DNA of 64,000 bases from Stenotrophomonas bentonitica. Lineage in GTDB: Bacteria > Pseudomonadota > Gammaproteobacteria > Xanthomonadales > Xanthomonadaceae. A program made the position numbers and the translations under genes. The stretch spans positions 124,001 to 188,000 of the forward strand of contig NZ_JAAZUH010000004.1 in NCBI RefSeq assembly GCF_013185915.1. Reading direction: 5' to 3'. How positions within the stretch are numbered: the stretch's first letter is position 1; each line of letters starts with the position of its first letter. The notes under the pieces are model-generated. The model ran no database searches. It saw only the letters and a program-made list of their open reading frames with translations, and was not told the origin of the DNA. Positions 38,027-47,206 of this stretch are shown piece after piece.

Positions 38027-38742
38027 GCCGCGCCCCGCTGCCGCTGCGCGATGACGAGCGCCTGATCTTCGCGCTCGACGTACCGGGTCGCGAGGACGCG
38101 CTGGCGTGGGTGGACCGGCTGGGCGATGCGGTGTCGTTCTACAAGATCGGCATGGAGCTGCTCGCCTCCGGCGAGTACTTCCAGGTGCTGGACGCGCTGG
38201 CCGCGCGCGACAAGCGCGTGTTCGTCGACCTGAAGTTCTTCGACATCCCGGCCACCGCCGCCGCCGTCATCAAGCGCCTGTCGCAGTGGCCGGTGAGCTA
38301 CGCCACCATCCATGGCTGGCACCCGGCCATGATGGAGGCCTGCGCGGCCGCCAACAGCAGCGACATGCGGCTGCTGGCGGTGACCGTGTTGACCTCGATG
38401 GGCCGTGACGACCTGCGCGGCATGGGCATCGACCGCGAGCCGGTGGAGGTGGTGGTCGAGCGCGCGCTGGCCGCACAGGCCGCCGGCATCGACGGCGTGA
38501 TCGCCTCCGGCCAGGAAGCCGGTCCGATCCGCGCCGCCACCGGCACGGGCTTCTCGATCGTGTGTCCCGGCATCCGCCCGGGTGGCCCGGTCGGCGATGA
38601 CCAGAAGCGCACTGTCGGCGTGGCGCAGGCCTTTGCCGACGGCGCCGACGCGATCGTGGTCGGTCGCCCGATCCGCCTCGCGGCCGATCCGCGCGCGGCG
38701 GCCCTGGCCATCCAGGACGAGATCCGCAGCGCACGGCGCTGA
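38023..38742 (+). CDS. pyrF: Orotidine 5'-phosphate decarboxylase
   Basis: 239 residues from a GTG start overlapping the phosphatase stop. The TIM-barrel motifs [14 protein letters not shown], the catalytic KFFDIPAT segment (Lys and Asp of the D-K-x-x-D array: VDLKFFDIP) and GIRPGG near the phosphate site are present, with [11 protein letters not shown] at the C-terminus. It makes UMP from OMP. A terminator follows at 38798-38820. Confidence 0.95.
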   Translation: MSRAPLPLRDDERLIFALDVPGREDALAWVDRLGDAVSFYKIGMELLASGEYFQVLDALAARDKRVFVDLKFFDIPATAAAVIKRLSQWPVSYATIHGWHPAMMEACAAANSSDMRLLAVTVLTSMGRDDLRGMGIDREPVEVVVERALAAQAAGIDGVIASGQEAGPIRAATGTGFSIVCPGIRPGGPVGDDQKRTVGVAQAFADGADAIVVGRPIRLAADPRAAALAIQDEIRSARR

Positions 38743-38797
38743 CGGAACTGCGTCGCGGTATCGACTTGCGCTGGTTCGCAGGATCGGAAACATCAAT

Positions 38798-38820
38798 CGC
38801 CGGCAGCCTGCCGGCGTTTT
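38798..38820 (+). terminator. Rho-independent terminator after pyrF
   Basis: CGCCGGC-AGCCT-GCCGGCG is followed directly by TTTT. It closes the phosphatase-pyrF operon. Confidence 0.8.
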
Positions 38821-38932
38821 CAAAACGGGACCGACCACGCAGTCGGCCCGGCTGCTTTGCCGTCGAATCGGACGGGCACGCGCTGTTGTGCGCGGTGCCT
38901 GTTGATTCCACTTTTCGCAAAGGAGTTGCTGT

Positions 38933-39772
38933 ATGCGTAACGTTTACCGCTCGGCCGGGACGTTCGGCCTGACACTTTCCGCGGCATCTGTCGCTGTTGC
39001 CCTTCTCGTTTCAGGTACGGCGCAGGCCACCCCCGGCCCGGACACGTCCCCGCGCATCATCGGCGGTACCGACGCCGAACCCGGCCAGTACCCCTTCATG
39101 GCCAGCCTGCAGTCGCTGCACCGCGGCGACAGCGACCGCGACCGGCACCGCTGTGGCGCCACCCTGATCTCGCCCTCCTGGGTGCTGACCGCCGCGCACT
39201 GCGTGGACGGCATGCTGCCACCGCAGCTGGCGGTGCTGGTGGGGCACACCCTGGGCACCACGCCGCGCCGCCGCACCTCCAACATCAAGGCGATCCACGT
39301 GCACCCGGCGTATGACGCCGAGGACCTGATCAACGACGTGGCGCTGATCCAGCTGAAGCGGCCGGTCAACGGGGTGGAGACCGCCGAGCCGATGCTCGGT
39401 CGCGACAGCGCCTGGCTGCGGCCGGGGCGCGCCTTCACGGTGATCGGCTGGGGAGTGACCGAATTCCCCGGTGACGCCCGGCCCACCGTCCTGCAGACCG
39501 TGCAGGCCCCGTTCGTGCCGTTCAAGACCTGCCGCGAGGCCTACCCCGGGCTGCAGGCGGGCAGCGTGATCTGCGCCGGCACCGAGGGCATCGACAGCTG
39601 CCAGGGCGACTCCGGCGGCCCGCTGCTGGTGAAGCGGAAGACCGGCTGGACGGTGTTGGGCACGGTCAGCTGGGGCGAAGGCTGTGCCCTGCCGGACCTG
39701 CCCGGGGTCTATGCGCGGCTGTCGCAGGGCTATGTGCGCGACTTCATCCAGACCACCTGGACGCGTGACTGA
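38933..39772 (+). CDS. Secreted trypsin-like serine protease (S1)
   Basis: 279 residues: a long signal peptide (about 1-32), a short propeptide ending at the activation site R41-IIGG, and a chymotrypsin-fold domain. The triad is His89 (LTAAHC), Asp135 (NDVALI) and Ser227 (GDSGGP); Asp221 at the base of the specificity pocket predicts cleavage after Lys/Arg. Disulfide cysteines are at the usual places (HRCG...AAHC, CREAYP...VICAG, SCQG...EGCALP). AAGGAG precedes the ATG closely. Confidence 0.92.
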   Translation: MRNVYRSAGTFGLTLSAASVAVALLVSGTAQATPGPDTSPRIIGGTDAEPGQYPFMASLQSLHRGDSDRDRHRCGATLISPSWVLTAAHCVDGMLPPQLAVLVGHTLGTTPRRRTSNIKAIHVHPAYDAEDLINDVALIQLKRPVNGVETAEPMLGRDSAWLRPGRAFTVIGWGVTEFPGDARPTVLQTVQAPFVPFKTCREAYPGLQAGSVICAGTEGIDSCQGDSGGPLLVKRKTGWTVLGTVSWGEGCALPDLPGVYARLSQGYVRDFIQTTWTRD

Positions 39773-39799
39773 ATCTTCGTGAAAACAATGCGTTATGAG

Positions 39800-39826
39800 C
39801 ACCTTGCCCGTTCTGCGGGCAAGGTG
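39800..39826. terminator. GC-rich hairpin after the protease gene
   Basis: CACCTTGCCCG and CGGGCAAGGTG form a perfect 11-base-pair stem around TTCTG. There is no T run, so the terminator call is tentative. Confidence 0.5.
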
Positions 39827-39885
39827 GCTTGCCGCTGTAATGCGCAGGCCGCAAGATGCGGACCGGTCCGGGGAAGTCCGAATTC

Positions 39886-40872
39886 ATGTCCATGCCATTG
39901 ATGACAGGGCGCTGCCGACCCTGGGTGATGACGCTCTCGCTGTGCGGCCTGGTGCTGCTCGGCGCGTGCAAGCGCGATGCGATCGACCCGCACAAGCCGG
40001 CCGCCGAGCCGGTGGCAGCGCTGCAGCAGATCGCCCGCCACGTGGCCGAGAACGACCTGGTCGGTTACGCCCGCGCGTCGGTGCCCCCGGCCCAGTACAC
40101 CCGCCTGCAGGCGGCCTGGGCGGACGGCCACAGCCGCTGGCCGCTGACCGACCTGCCGCTGGACGGGCAGCTGCTGCCGATGCTGGCCGCGCTGTCGGCC
40201 CCGGAGGCACCGCAGCGCCTGCAGCGTTCGTTCGATACCCAGATCGCCGGGCAGGCCACCGGCGTGCGCCAGGCCGCCCACTCGATGGGCCTGTTCGGTG
40301 TGCAGTACCTGCGCAACCAGACCGACTACAGCGACACCGAGCGCGCCCACTACAGCCAGGTGGTGGACGTGCTGAGCCGCTGGGCCGCGGCCGCGCCGCT
40401 GACCGACAAGCAGCGCGCGAAGACCACCATTACCCTGCTGACCGCCACCGCACGCACCGCCGGGCTGTCCACCGACGCCCAGTTGCAGGCCGCCGGCATG
40501 GAAGACAGCCTGCGCCGGCTGGGACCGTTCGCCAAGGCGTTCAAGACCGCGCTCGCCAGCTATGGGCTGTCGCTGGATGCAGCGCTGACCGGCGTGCAGG
40601 GCGAACTGGTCTCCCAGCAGGGCGACAGCGCGGTGGTGCGGATCCAGTACCCGCTGGCCGGCGAGCAGATCGAAGCCCAGCTGCGCATGGCCCGCCGCGA
40701 CGGCCACTGGTACTTGGCGCGTACCCTGGAAGAGACCGACGCGCTGCTGGCCGCCGCCGATGAAGCGGCCGCCGCCGACGCCGCAAAAGCTGAACACGAC
40801 GCCCGCCAGGCCGCCGAAGCAGAGGCCGCCGCACAGGTCAAGGACGGTGCTTCTGCACCGGCTAAGCCATAA
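39886..40872 (+). CDS. Lipoprotein of unknown function upstream of plsB
   Basis: 328 residues from this ATG (an in-frame ATG lies 10 codons upstream). Lipobox VLLGAC gives a lipidated cysteine followed by KR. The mature part is mostly helical, with a C-terminal Ala/Glu-rich tail (ADEAAAADAAKAEHDARQAA) likely to be coiled-coil or disordered. No family is recognised. Its TAA stop overlaps the plsB ATG by one base, so it is co-translated with membrane phospholipid synthesis. Confidence 0.7.
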   Translation: MSMPLMTGRCRPWVMTLSLCGLVLLGACKRDAIDPHKPAAEPVAALQQIARHVAENDLVGYARASVPPAQYTRLQAAWADGHSRWPLTDLPLDGQLLPMLAALSAPEAPQRLQRSFDTQIAGQATGVRQAAHSMGLFGVQYLRNQTDYSDTERAHYSQVVDVLSRWAAAAPLTDKQRAKTTITLLTATARTAGLSTDAQLQAAGMEDSLRRLGPFAKAFKTALASYGLSLDAALTGVQGELVSQQGDSAVVRIQYPLAGEQIEAQLRMARRDGHWYLARTLEETDALLAAADEAAAADAAKAEHDARQAAEAEAAAQVKDGASAPAKP

Positions 40873-43535
40873 TGAAGCCGATGCCGAACCAGAATCCCCT
40901 GCCTTTCCCCGGCGAAGAGCCGCCCAAGACGCCGGACGCCCCGTCCGCGTCGCCCGACACCGCGCCTGCGCCCGCAGCCGCCACCGACCCGGCCGCGATC
41001 GTGCCGAGCCCGGTGGGCGCCGTGGCCCGCGCCCCGTCCGGACGCCGCCCGTGGTGGGCGCGCCTGCTCGGCCGGCTGGTCGAGCCGTGGCTCTCGCTCA
41101 AGATCGAACCCGAACACCCCGGCCAGTACGACGACGGCCGCCCGGTGGTCTATGTGCTGGAAGACTATGGTCTTTCCAATGCGCTGATCCTGGACAAGGC
41201 CTGCCGTGAAGCCGGCCTGCCCTCGCCGCTGGTGCCCATTGCCGGTGACCCGACCGGGCGCAAGCGCGCCTACCTGGCGCTGTCGCGGCGGAGCAGCAGC
41301 AATTCGCTGATCCCCGAGCAGCGCGGCGCCAAGACCCATTCCGATTCGCTGGCCAAGGTCCTGCAGGCGCACCGCGCGCGCGGCGAGCTGGACGTGAACC
41401 TGGTGCCGGTGTCGATCTTCGTCGGCCGCGCGCCGGACAAGCAGAGCGGCTGGTTCGCGGTGCTGTTCTCGGAAAACTGGGCCCTGGTGGGCCGTTTCCG
41501 CCGCCTGCTGGCGGTACTGCTCAACGGCCGCAGCACCATCGTGCGGTTCGCCCCGCCGATCTCCCTGCGCGCCACCGTGGACGAGGGGCTGGACCCCGAG
41601 CGCACCGTGCGCAAGCTGCAGCGCGTGCTGCGCACCCACTTCCGCCGCATCCGCGAATCGGTGATCGGGCCGGACCTGTCCACCCGCCGCCTGCTGGTGG
41701 ACAAGGTGCTGGAAGCGGACACCGTGCGCGAGGCGATCGCCTCGCAGGCAAAGCGCGACAACACCAAGCCGGCCGACGCCTGGAAGAAGGCGCACGCCTA
41801 CGCCTGGGAAATCGCCGCCGACTACTCCAGCCCGGTGGTGCGTTCGGCCAGCTTCATGCTCAGCCATGTCTGGAACCGCATCTACGCCGGCGTGCTGGTC
41901 CACCACCTGGACAAGTTCAAGGCCGCCGCGCCGGGCCATGAAGTGGTGTACGTGCCCAGCCACCGCAGCCACATGGACTACCTGCTGCTGTCCTACCTGC
42001 TGTACGACCGCGGCATCGTGCCGCCGCACATCGTGGCCGGCATCAACCTGAACCTGCCGGTGGTCGGCACGCTGCTGCGCAAGGGCGGCGCGTTCTTCAT
42101 CCGTCGTTCGATCCGCGGCAACGCGCTGTACTCGGCGGTGTTGAGCGAGTACGTGGCGCAGCTGGTGGCCGGTGGCTATTCGATCGAGTACTTCGTCGAA
42201 GGCGGCCGCTCGCGTACCGGACGGCTGCTGCAGCCCAAGGGCGGCATGATTTCGATGACGCTGCGCGCGTTCCTGCGCCAGCCGCGCAAGCCGGTGCTGT
42301 TCCAGCCGGTGTACATCGGCTATGAAAAGCTGATGGAGGGCGGCAGCTACCTGGACGAACTGTCCGGCCGGCCGAAGGAAAAGGAATCGATCTGGCAGCT
42401 GCTGTGGTCCATTCCCAAGGTGCTCAAGCAGAACTACGGCCAGGTGGTGGTGAACTTCGGCGAGCCGATCGCGCTCAACGACGTGCTCGCCCGCCAGGCG
42501 CCGGAATGGGATGGCGCGCCGGTGGCCGAAGACGAGAAGCCGGCCTGGTTGTCGGGCACGGTGGACCACCTGGCCGAACGCATCCAGGTGCACATCAACG
42601 GCGCGGCCGACGTCAACCCGATCAACCTGCTGGCGCTGGCGCTGCTGTCCACGCCCAAGCACGCGATGGGCGAGGCCGACCTGATCGCGCAGATCGAGCT
42701 GTGCAAGACCCTGCTGGTGGAAATGCCGTACTCGGACCGGGTCACGGTGACCCCGCATTCGCCGGAGCGGATCATCGCGCACGCCGAGGAGATCAATGTC
42801 CTCACCCGCATCAAGCACCCGCTGGGCGACGTGCTCAGCGTGAGCGGCGACACCGCAGTTCTGCTGAGCTACTTCCGCAACAACGTGATCCACCTGTTCA
42901 CTGCGTCGTCGTGGGTGGCGTGCTGCTTCCAGAACAACCGCCGCATGAGCCGCACCGGGCTGGTGCAGCTGGGCCGCACCGTGTACCCGTTCCTGCAGGC
43001 CGAGCTGTTCCTGCCGTGGACCGAAGACCAGTTCGCCCAGCGCATCGAGCAGACCATTGCGGTGTTCGTGCGCGAAGGGCTGCTGCAGAACGTCAACGAC
43101 GACGACGGCGGCATCCTGGCGCGCAACACCGGGCAGACCGACGAGGTGTTCCGCCTTCGTGCGATCGGCCATTCGCTGCAGCAGGCATTCGAGCGCTACT
43201 ACATCGCCATTTCGGTGCTGGTCAAGAACGGCCCGGGCACGCTGGGTGCGGCCGAGCTGGAAAGCCTGTGCCAGCAGGCGGCGCAGCGCCTGAGCCTGCT
43301 GTACGCCCCGGCCGCGCCGGAGTTCTTCGACCGCACCCTCTTCCGCGGCTTCATCCAGAAGCTGCGCGAGTTGCGCCTGGTGTGGCCGGATGAAAACAGC
43401 AAGCTGCTGTTCGACGAACGCCTGGACGCCTGGGCCAAGGACGCCAAGTTCATCCTGGGCCGCGAGTTGCGGCACACGATCGAACGGGTCAGCCCGGAAG
43501 CGGCGAAGCCGGAAGAGCCGGTCGCGGTGGATTGA
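40872..43535 (+). CDS. plsB: Glycerol-3-phosphate 1-O-acyltransferase
   Basis: 887 residues, slightly longer than the E. coli enzyme because of a Pro/Ala-rich N-terminal extension (about 1-60). The acyltransferase block I is VPSHRSHMDYLLLSYLL (H-x4-D), block II includes GGAFFIRRS, block III is YFVEGGRSRTGRLL and block IV has VYIGYEKLMEGGSY. It acylates glycerol-3-phosphate at the inner membrane as the first step of phospholipid synthesis. The start forms TAATG with the preceding lipoprotein; an ATG three codons later is an alternative. Confidence 0.96.
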   Translation: MKPMPNQNPLPFPGEEPPKTPDAPSASPDTAPAPAAATDPAAIVPSPVGAVARAPSGRRPWWARLLGRLVEPWLSLKIEPEHPGQYDDGRPVVYVLEDYGLSNALILDKACREAGLPSPLVPIAGDPTGRKRAYLALSRRSSSNSLIPEQRGAKTHSDSLAKVLQAHRARGELDVNLVPVSIFVGRAPDKQSGWFAVLFSENWALVGRFRRLLAVLLNGRSTIVRFAPPISLRATVDEGLDPERTVRKLQRVLRTHFRRIRESVIGPDLSTRRLLVDKVLEADTVREAIASQAKRDNTKPADAWKKAHAYAWEIAADYSSPVVRSASFMLSHVWNRIYAGVLVHHLDKFKAAAPGHEVVYVPSHRSHMDYLLLSYLLYDRGIVPPHIVAGINLNLPVVGTLLRKGGAFFIRRSIRGNALYSAVLSEYVAQLVAGGYSIEYFVEGGRSRTGRLLQPKGGMISMTLRAFLRQPRKPVLFQPVYIGYEKLMEGGSYLDELSGRPKEKESIWQLLWSIPKVLKQNYGQVVVNFGEPIALNDVLARQAPEWDGAPVAEDEKPAWLSGTVDHLAERIQVHINGAADVNPINLLALALLSTPKHAMGEADLIAQIELCKTLLVEMPYSDRVTVTPHSPERIIAHAEEINVLTRIKHPLGDVLSVSGDTAVLLSYFRNNVIHLFTASSWVACCFQNNRRMSRTGLVQLGRTVYPFLQAELFLPWTEDQFAQRIEQTIAVFVREGLLQNVNDDDGGILARNTGQTDEVFRLRAIGHSLQQAFERYYIAISVLVKNGPGTLGAAELESLCQQAAQRLSLLYAPAAPEFFDRTLFRGFIQKLRELRLVWPDENSKLLFDERLDAWAKDAKFILGRELRHTIERVSPEAAKPEEPVAVD

Positions 43536-43739
43536 TCAGGCCGGCTCGTCCGGAATCTGCATGTCTTCGAGCTTGGCGATGCAGTCCTTGAGCTGGAGCT
43601 TGCGCCGTTTCAGGCGCTTGGCTTCCAGCTCGTCCTCGCCGTTGGCGGCCATGCGTTCGATGTCCGTGTCCAGCTGGCGGTGCTCCCTGCGGAGAACCTG
43701 CAGACGTTCGGCGATCTGTTCGGGCGTATAGGTATCCAC
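43536..43739 (-). CDS. YdcH-like (DUF465) small coiled-coil protein
   Basis: About 67 residues, nearly all helical and charged: TPEQIAERLQVLRREHRQLD, then ELEAKRLKRRKLQLKDCIAK. This resembles the DUF465/YdcH family. The start is uncertain. A GTG at 43739 gives the usual N-terminus (V/MDTYTPEQ), although its GGAGG box is only 2 bases away; an upstream GTG is possible. It is exactly convergent with plsB, the two stop codons being adjacent. Confidence 0.7.
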   Translation of the reverse strand: MDTYTPEQIAERLQVLRREHRQLDTDIERMAANGEDELEAKRLKRRKLQLKDCIAKLEDMQIPDEPA

Positions 43740-43835
43740 AGCCTCCGAGCATACACACTGCGCGTGACCGGCGGGGGTGAACGCAGTCACTTCCCGGGTC
43801 CGGCCGGGGCCGTGCCGAGCCGGTAGAATGGCCGG

Positions 43836-44666
43836 ATGCCTTCGGTCCTGCCCCTGCTCGATCCCACCCCGCGCGCGCCACGCGCGGACGCGGCCGCGCA
43901 GGACAAGCTGGGGCGCCAACTGCGCCGCCAGGTGGGCCAGGCAATCGCCGACTTCGGCATGATCGAGGACGGCGACCGCATCATGGTCTGCCTGTCCGGC
44001 GGCAAGGACAGCTACACCCTGCTGGACATGCTGCTGCAGCTGCAGAAGAAGGCCCCTGTCGCGTTCGAGCTGGTCGCGGTCAACCTGGACCAGAAACAGC
44101 CCGGGTTTCCCGAGCACGTGCTGCCGGAGTACCTGGCCTCGATTGGCGTGGCCTACCAGATCATCGAGCAGGACACCTATTCGGTGGTCAGCCGGGTGAT
44201 CCCCGAAGGCCGCACGATGTGTTCGCTGTGCTCGCGGCTGCGCCGGGGCGCGCTGTACCGGCACGCCGCCGAAAACGGCTTCAGCAAGATCGCGCTGGGC
44301 CACCACCGCGACGACAGCGTGGCCACCTTCTTCCTCAACCTGTTCCACCACGCCAAGCTCTCGGCCATGCCGCCCAAGCTGCGCAGCGATGACGGCCAGC
44401 ACGTCGTGATCCGTCCGCTGGCCTACGTCAGTGAACGCGATATCGAGGACTACGCGCAGGCGCGCCGCTTCCCGATCATTCCGTGCACGCTGTGCGGCAG
44501 CCAGGACAACCTGCAGCGCCGCCAGGTGGCGCAGATGCTGCAGCAGTGGGAAGACCAGCACCCCGGGCGGATCGACCAGATCGCGCGCGCGCTGGGCAAC
44601 ATCCATCCTTCGCAGCTGGCCGACCCGACGCTGTTCGACTTCATGGCGCTGGGCCGCACCCCCTGA
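43836..44666 (+). CDS. ttcA: tRNA 2-thiocytidine biosynthesis protein
   Basis: 276 residues. The PP-loop is [10 protein letters not shown]; the cysteine motifs binding the 4Fe-4S cluster are CSLCSR and PCTLCG. TtcA thiolates cytidine 32 in several tRNAs. The [16 protein letters not shown] stretch is diagnostic. The ATG precedes the variable N-terminus by about 20 residues. Followed by rdgC after 33 bases. Confidence 0.95.
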   Translation: MPSVLPLLDPTPRAPRADAAAQDKLGRQLRRQVGQAIADFGMIEDGDRIMVCLSGGKDSYTLLDMLLQLQKKAPVAFELVAVNLDQKQPGFPEHVLPEYLASIGVAYQIIEQDTYSVVSRVIPEGRTMCSLCSRLRRGALYRHAAENGFSKIALGHHRDDSVATFFLNLFHHAKLSAMPPKLRSDDGQHVVIRPLAYVSERDIEDYAQARRFPIIPCTLCGSQDNLQRRQVAQMLQQWEDQHPGRIDQIARALGNIHPSQLADPTLFDFMALGRTP

Positions 44667-44699
44667 CCTTTCCTTTTCACGCCCTTATTCCGGAATTCC

Positions 44700-45605
44700 A
44701 TGTTCTTTCGCAACCTGACCCTGTTCCGCTTCCCCACCGCCACCGATTTTTCCGAAGTCGACACCCTGCTGCCGCAGGTGCTGCTCAAGCCGGTAGGCCC
44801 GCTGGAAATGAGTTCGCGCGGTTTCATTTCGCCGTTCGGCCGTGAAGAAAAGGCCGTGTTCTCGCACCGCGTCGGCGACGCGCTGTGGCTGACCGTGGGC
44901 GGTGAGGACAAGATCCTGCCGGGCGCGGTGGTCAACGACCTACTGGCGCGCAAGCTGGAAGAGATCGAAGAGAAGGAAGGGCGCAAGCCGGGCGGCCGCG
45001 AGCGCAAGCGCATGAAGGACGACCTGCTGCACGAACTGATGCCGCGCGCCTTCGTGAAGAGCTCGCGCACCGACGCGCTGGTTGACCTGACCCATGGTTT
45101 CGTCGCGGTGGACTGCTCGAGCAGCAAGAAGGGCGAGAACATGATGTCCGACATCCGGGGCCTGCTCGGCAGCTTCCCGGCCATGCCGCTGAACGCCGAA
45201 GTGGCGCCGCGCTCGATCCTGACCGGCTGGATCGCCGGCGAGCCGCTGCCGACCGGGCTGAGCCTGGGCGAAGAGTGCGAGATGAAGGACCCGGCCGAGG
45301 GCGGCGCGGTGGTCAAGTGCCAGCACCAGGAACTGCGCTGCGACGAGATCGACAAGCACCTGGACGCCGGCAAGCAGGTCACCAAGCTGGCCCTGGTGTT
45401 CGAGGACAACCTGTCTTTCGTGCTGGGCGATGACCTGATCGTGCGCAAGCTGAAGTTCCTGGATGGCGCGCTGGACCAGCTCGAGCATGCCGACGAAGAC
45501 GGCCGCCGCGCCGAACTGGACGCCCGCTTCGCGCTGCAGAGCGGCGAAGTGCGCCGCCTGTTCCTGCTGCTGGAAGAGGCGTTCAAGCTCAGCAAGGCGG
45601 ATTGA
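44700..45605 (+). CDS. rdgC: Recombination-associated protein RdgC
   Basis: 301 residues, beginning MFFRNLTLFRF and containing ELMPRAFVKSSRTDALVD and the C-terminal VRRLFLLLEEAF, all hallmarks of RdgC. It forms a DNA-encircling ring that limits RecA loading and matters for restart of replication. A perfect inverted pair of SMAG elements follows 9 bases after the stop. Confidence 0.95.
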   Translation: MFFRNLTLFRFPTATDFSEVDTLLPQVLLKPVGPLEMSSRGFISPFGREEKAVFSHRVGDALWLTVGGEDKILPGAVVNDLLARKLEEIEEKEGRKPGGRERKRMKDDLLHELMPRAFVKSSRTDALVDLTHGFVAVDCSSSKKGENMMSDIRGLLGSFPAMPLNAEVAPRSILTGWIAGEPLPTGLSLGEECEMKDPAEGGAVVKCQHQELRCDEIDKHLDAGKQVTKLALVFEDNLSFVLGDDLIVRKLKFLDGALDQLEHADEDGRRAELDARFALQSGEVRRLFLLLEEAFKLSKAD

Positions 45606-45614
45606 CATCACGCC

Positions 45615-45675
45615 GTAGAGCGGGGCTCTGCCCCGCTGCACGCCGTCCGGACAGCGGGGCAGAGCCCCGCTCTAC
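45615..45675. repeat. Perfect inverted pair of SMAG elements, GCGGGG subclass
   Basis: GTAGAGCGGGGCTCTGCCCC+GCT (45615-45637) and its exact reverse complement (45653-45675) with a 15-base centre. One of the most symmetric copies in the window; it can fold into a 23-base-pair stem. Confidence 0.92.
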
Positions 45676-45729
45676 GACTCCGTATCCCCCAGTCATTTCG
45701 CCCGCCAGCGCGGGCGCTATGCTATCCCC

Positions 45730-46512
45730 ATGCCTGGCTTCCTCCGCCGCCTGATCTCCCCGGCCGCCGCCCCGACCCTGCAGCGCGACACCGTGCGCCT
45801 GCGGCTGGAGGACGACGCCGAGATCGACGTGCTGCGCGTGCGCGATCCGCGCGCGCGCCGGATCAAGCTGAGCGTGGACGAACGCGGCGTGCGCCTGACC
45901 CTGCCGCCGCGCGCCAGCCTGGTGATGGGCGAACGCTTCCTGCAGCAGCACCGTGACTGGTTGTCCGCGCAGCTGCGCAACTACCAGGCCACGAACCTGC
46001 CGCCGCCGCTGGTGATCGGCGAACCGGGGCTGCTGCCATTGCGCGGGGAGCTGTTGCCGCTGCGTTGGGACACCGGCCGCTATGCGCACCTGGAGCTCGA
46101 TGCGGACGGTGCCTGCATGCACCTGCCCGCGCGTGGCACCGAGGCCACGGTTCGCCGCACGCTGCGCGAATTCTACGAAGCGCAGACCCGCGCCGATGTC
46201 GGCCAGTGGCTGCCGCGTTACCTGCCGAACCTGCCGCGCGCGCCGGCCAGGTTGCGGCTGAAGGTGATGTCGTCGCAATGGGGATCGCTGGCCCCGGACG
46301 GCAGCATGGCGCTGGACCTGGCGCTGGTACTGGGCCGGCCTTCGGCGTTCGAGTACGTGCTGGTGCACGAGCTCTGCCATCTGATCCAGCCGAACCACTC
46401 GCCGGCGTTCTGGGCCGAGGTGGAGCAGCGGTTCCCGGCGTGGCGGGAGGAGCGGGATTACTTCCAGCTGGAAGGGCGGCGTTTGAAGGCGATGCTTCGG
46501 CAGCTGCTGTAA
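45730..46512 (+). CDS. YgjP-like (DUF45) zinc metalloprotein
   Basis: 260 residues. The motif YVLVHELCHLIQPNHSPAFW (HE-x2-H plus a further His) is the metallopeptidase-like zinc site of the YgjP/DUF45 family. RRIKLSVDERGVRLTLP and the later SQWGSLAPDG stretch also match. Related proteins occur with type I restriction systems, but none is here. The function is unknown. The stop codon TAA abuts a SMAG element that starts on the next base. Confidence 0.85.
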   Translation: MPGFLRRLISPAAAPTLQRDTVRLRLEDDAEIDVLRVRDPRARRIKLSVDERGVRLTLPPRASLVMGERFLQQHRDWLSAQLRNYQATNLPPPLVIGEPGLLPLRGELLPLRWDTGRYAHLELDADGACMHLPARGTEATVRRTLREFYEAQTRADVGQWLPRYLPNLPRAPARLRLKVMSSQWGSLAPDGSMALDLALVLGRPSAFEYVLVHELCHLIQPNHSPAFWAEVEQRFPAWREERDYFQLEGRRLKAMLRQLL

Positions 46513-46535
46513 AGCCACGCAGGGCGTGGCTCTAC
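46513..46535. repeat. SMAG element, CCACGC subclass (inverted)
   Basis: AGCCACGCAGGGCGTGGCTC then TAC. It begins on the base after the stop codon of the YgjP-like gene. Confidence 0.9.
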
Positions 46536-46618
46536 CGCCGGGTATCGGCGTTGTTGCATGGTTTGGCGCTGCGCTGGTCGCGAATCTGGTGGCCTCTGCC
46601 GCTATTCGGGAGCGCCCC

Positions 46619-47206
46619 ATGTCATCCATGGCCTCGGTTGCCTTCGACGTACTCACCAATGTGCTGGCCGCTGCGTTACTCGGCGGCGCGGCGATGTTGC
46701 GCGCGCGCGTGCCGGACATTTCCGGTGTCTGGACCTTGACCCGTTACGCACCCGACCAACCGGGCCGCGCAGAAGCGGTGTACCTGGTGATGCTGTCGCA
46801 GAGCGGAGTGCGCGTCGAAGGCGTGGCCGAGTGCGTGCAGTGCCGCGACGGATTGGGCTTCGGGCCGCTGCGGCTGCTGCCCGAGCGCGAGCGCCCGCGC
46901 GTGGAGGTGAGCGGCGGGCTGTACGGCAGCGTGTTCCACCGCAAGCGCTTCCGGCTGCTGTTCCGCGAAACCGCGCGCCGCCAGGGCAGCATCGCCACGC
47001 ATGGCATGGACCGCCGCGAGAACGACGACCACTGGCGCGGCAGCTACATCGTCAGTGCCGGCGGTCGCACTGGCGACAGCGAGTGGCGGCGCGGGCAGGG
47101 GGCGCACGGCTTTGCCAGCCCGGGCCGTGAGGATGGACCCGCTGCGGTCAGCGCACGCGCAGTGCGGCCGCCTGCGCCCAGCGTGCCGCAACCCGTGGTG
47201 CCGTGA
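46619..47206 (+). CDS. Predicted membrane-anchored protein of unknown function
   Basis: 195 residues with one hydrophobic segment near the N-terminus (FDVLTNVLAAALLGGAAML) and a soluble domain starting DISGVWTLTRY, containing a C-x2-C pair (AECVQCRDG). The ATG with GGGAG 6 bases upstream is preferred to an earlier in-frame ATG at 46526, which would sit in the SMAG repeat. The 3' end overlaps the convergent mgsA-like gene by 59 bases and its tail is Pro/Ala-rich, so the true end of the conserved domain may be earlier. Confidence 0.6.
   Translation: MSSMASVAFDVLTNVLAAALLGGAAMLRARVPDISGVWTLTRYAPDQPGRAEAVYLVMLSQSGVRVEGVAECVQCRDGLGFGPLRLLPERERPRVEVSGGLYGSVFHRKRFRLLFRETARRQGSIATHGMDRRENDDHWRGSYIVSAGGRTGDSEWRRGQGAHGFASPGREDGPAAVSARAVRPPAPSVPQPVVP

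Noticed and set aside
40560..43475. 971-codon minus-strand open frame opposite plsB
   Set aside because: plsB motifs are complete on the plus strand, and the opposite frame has no recognisable domain.
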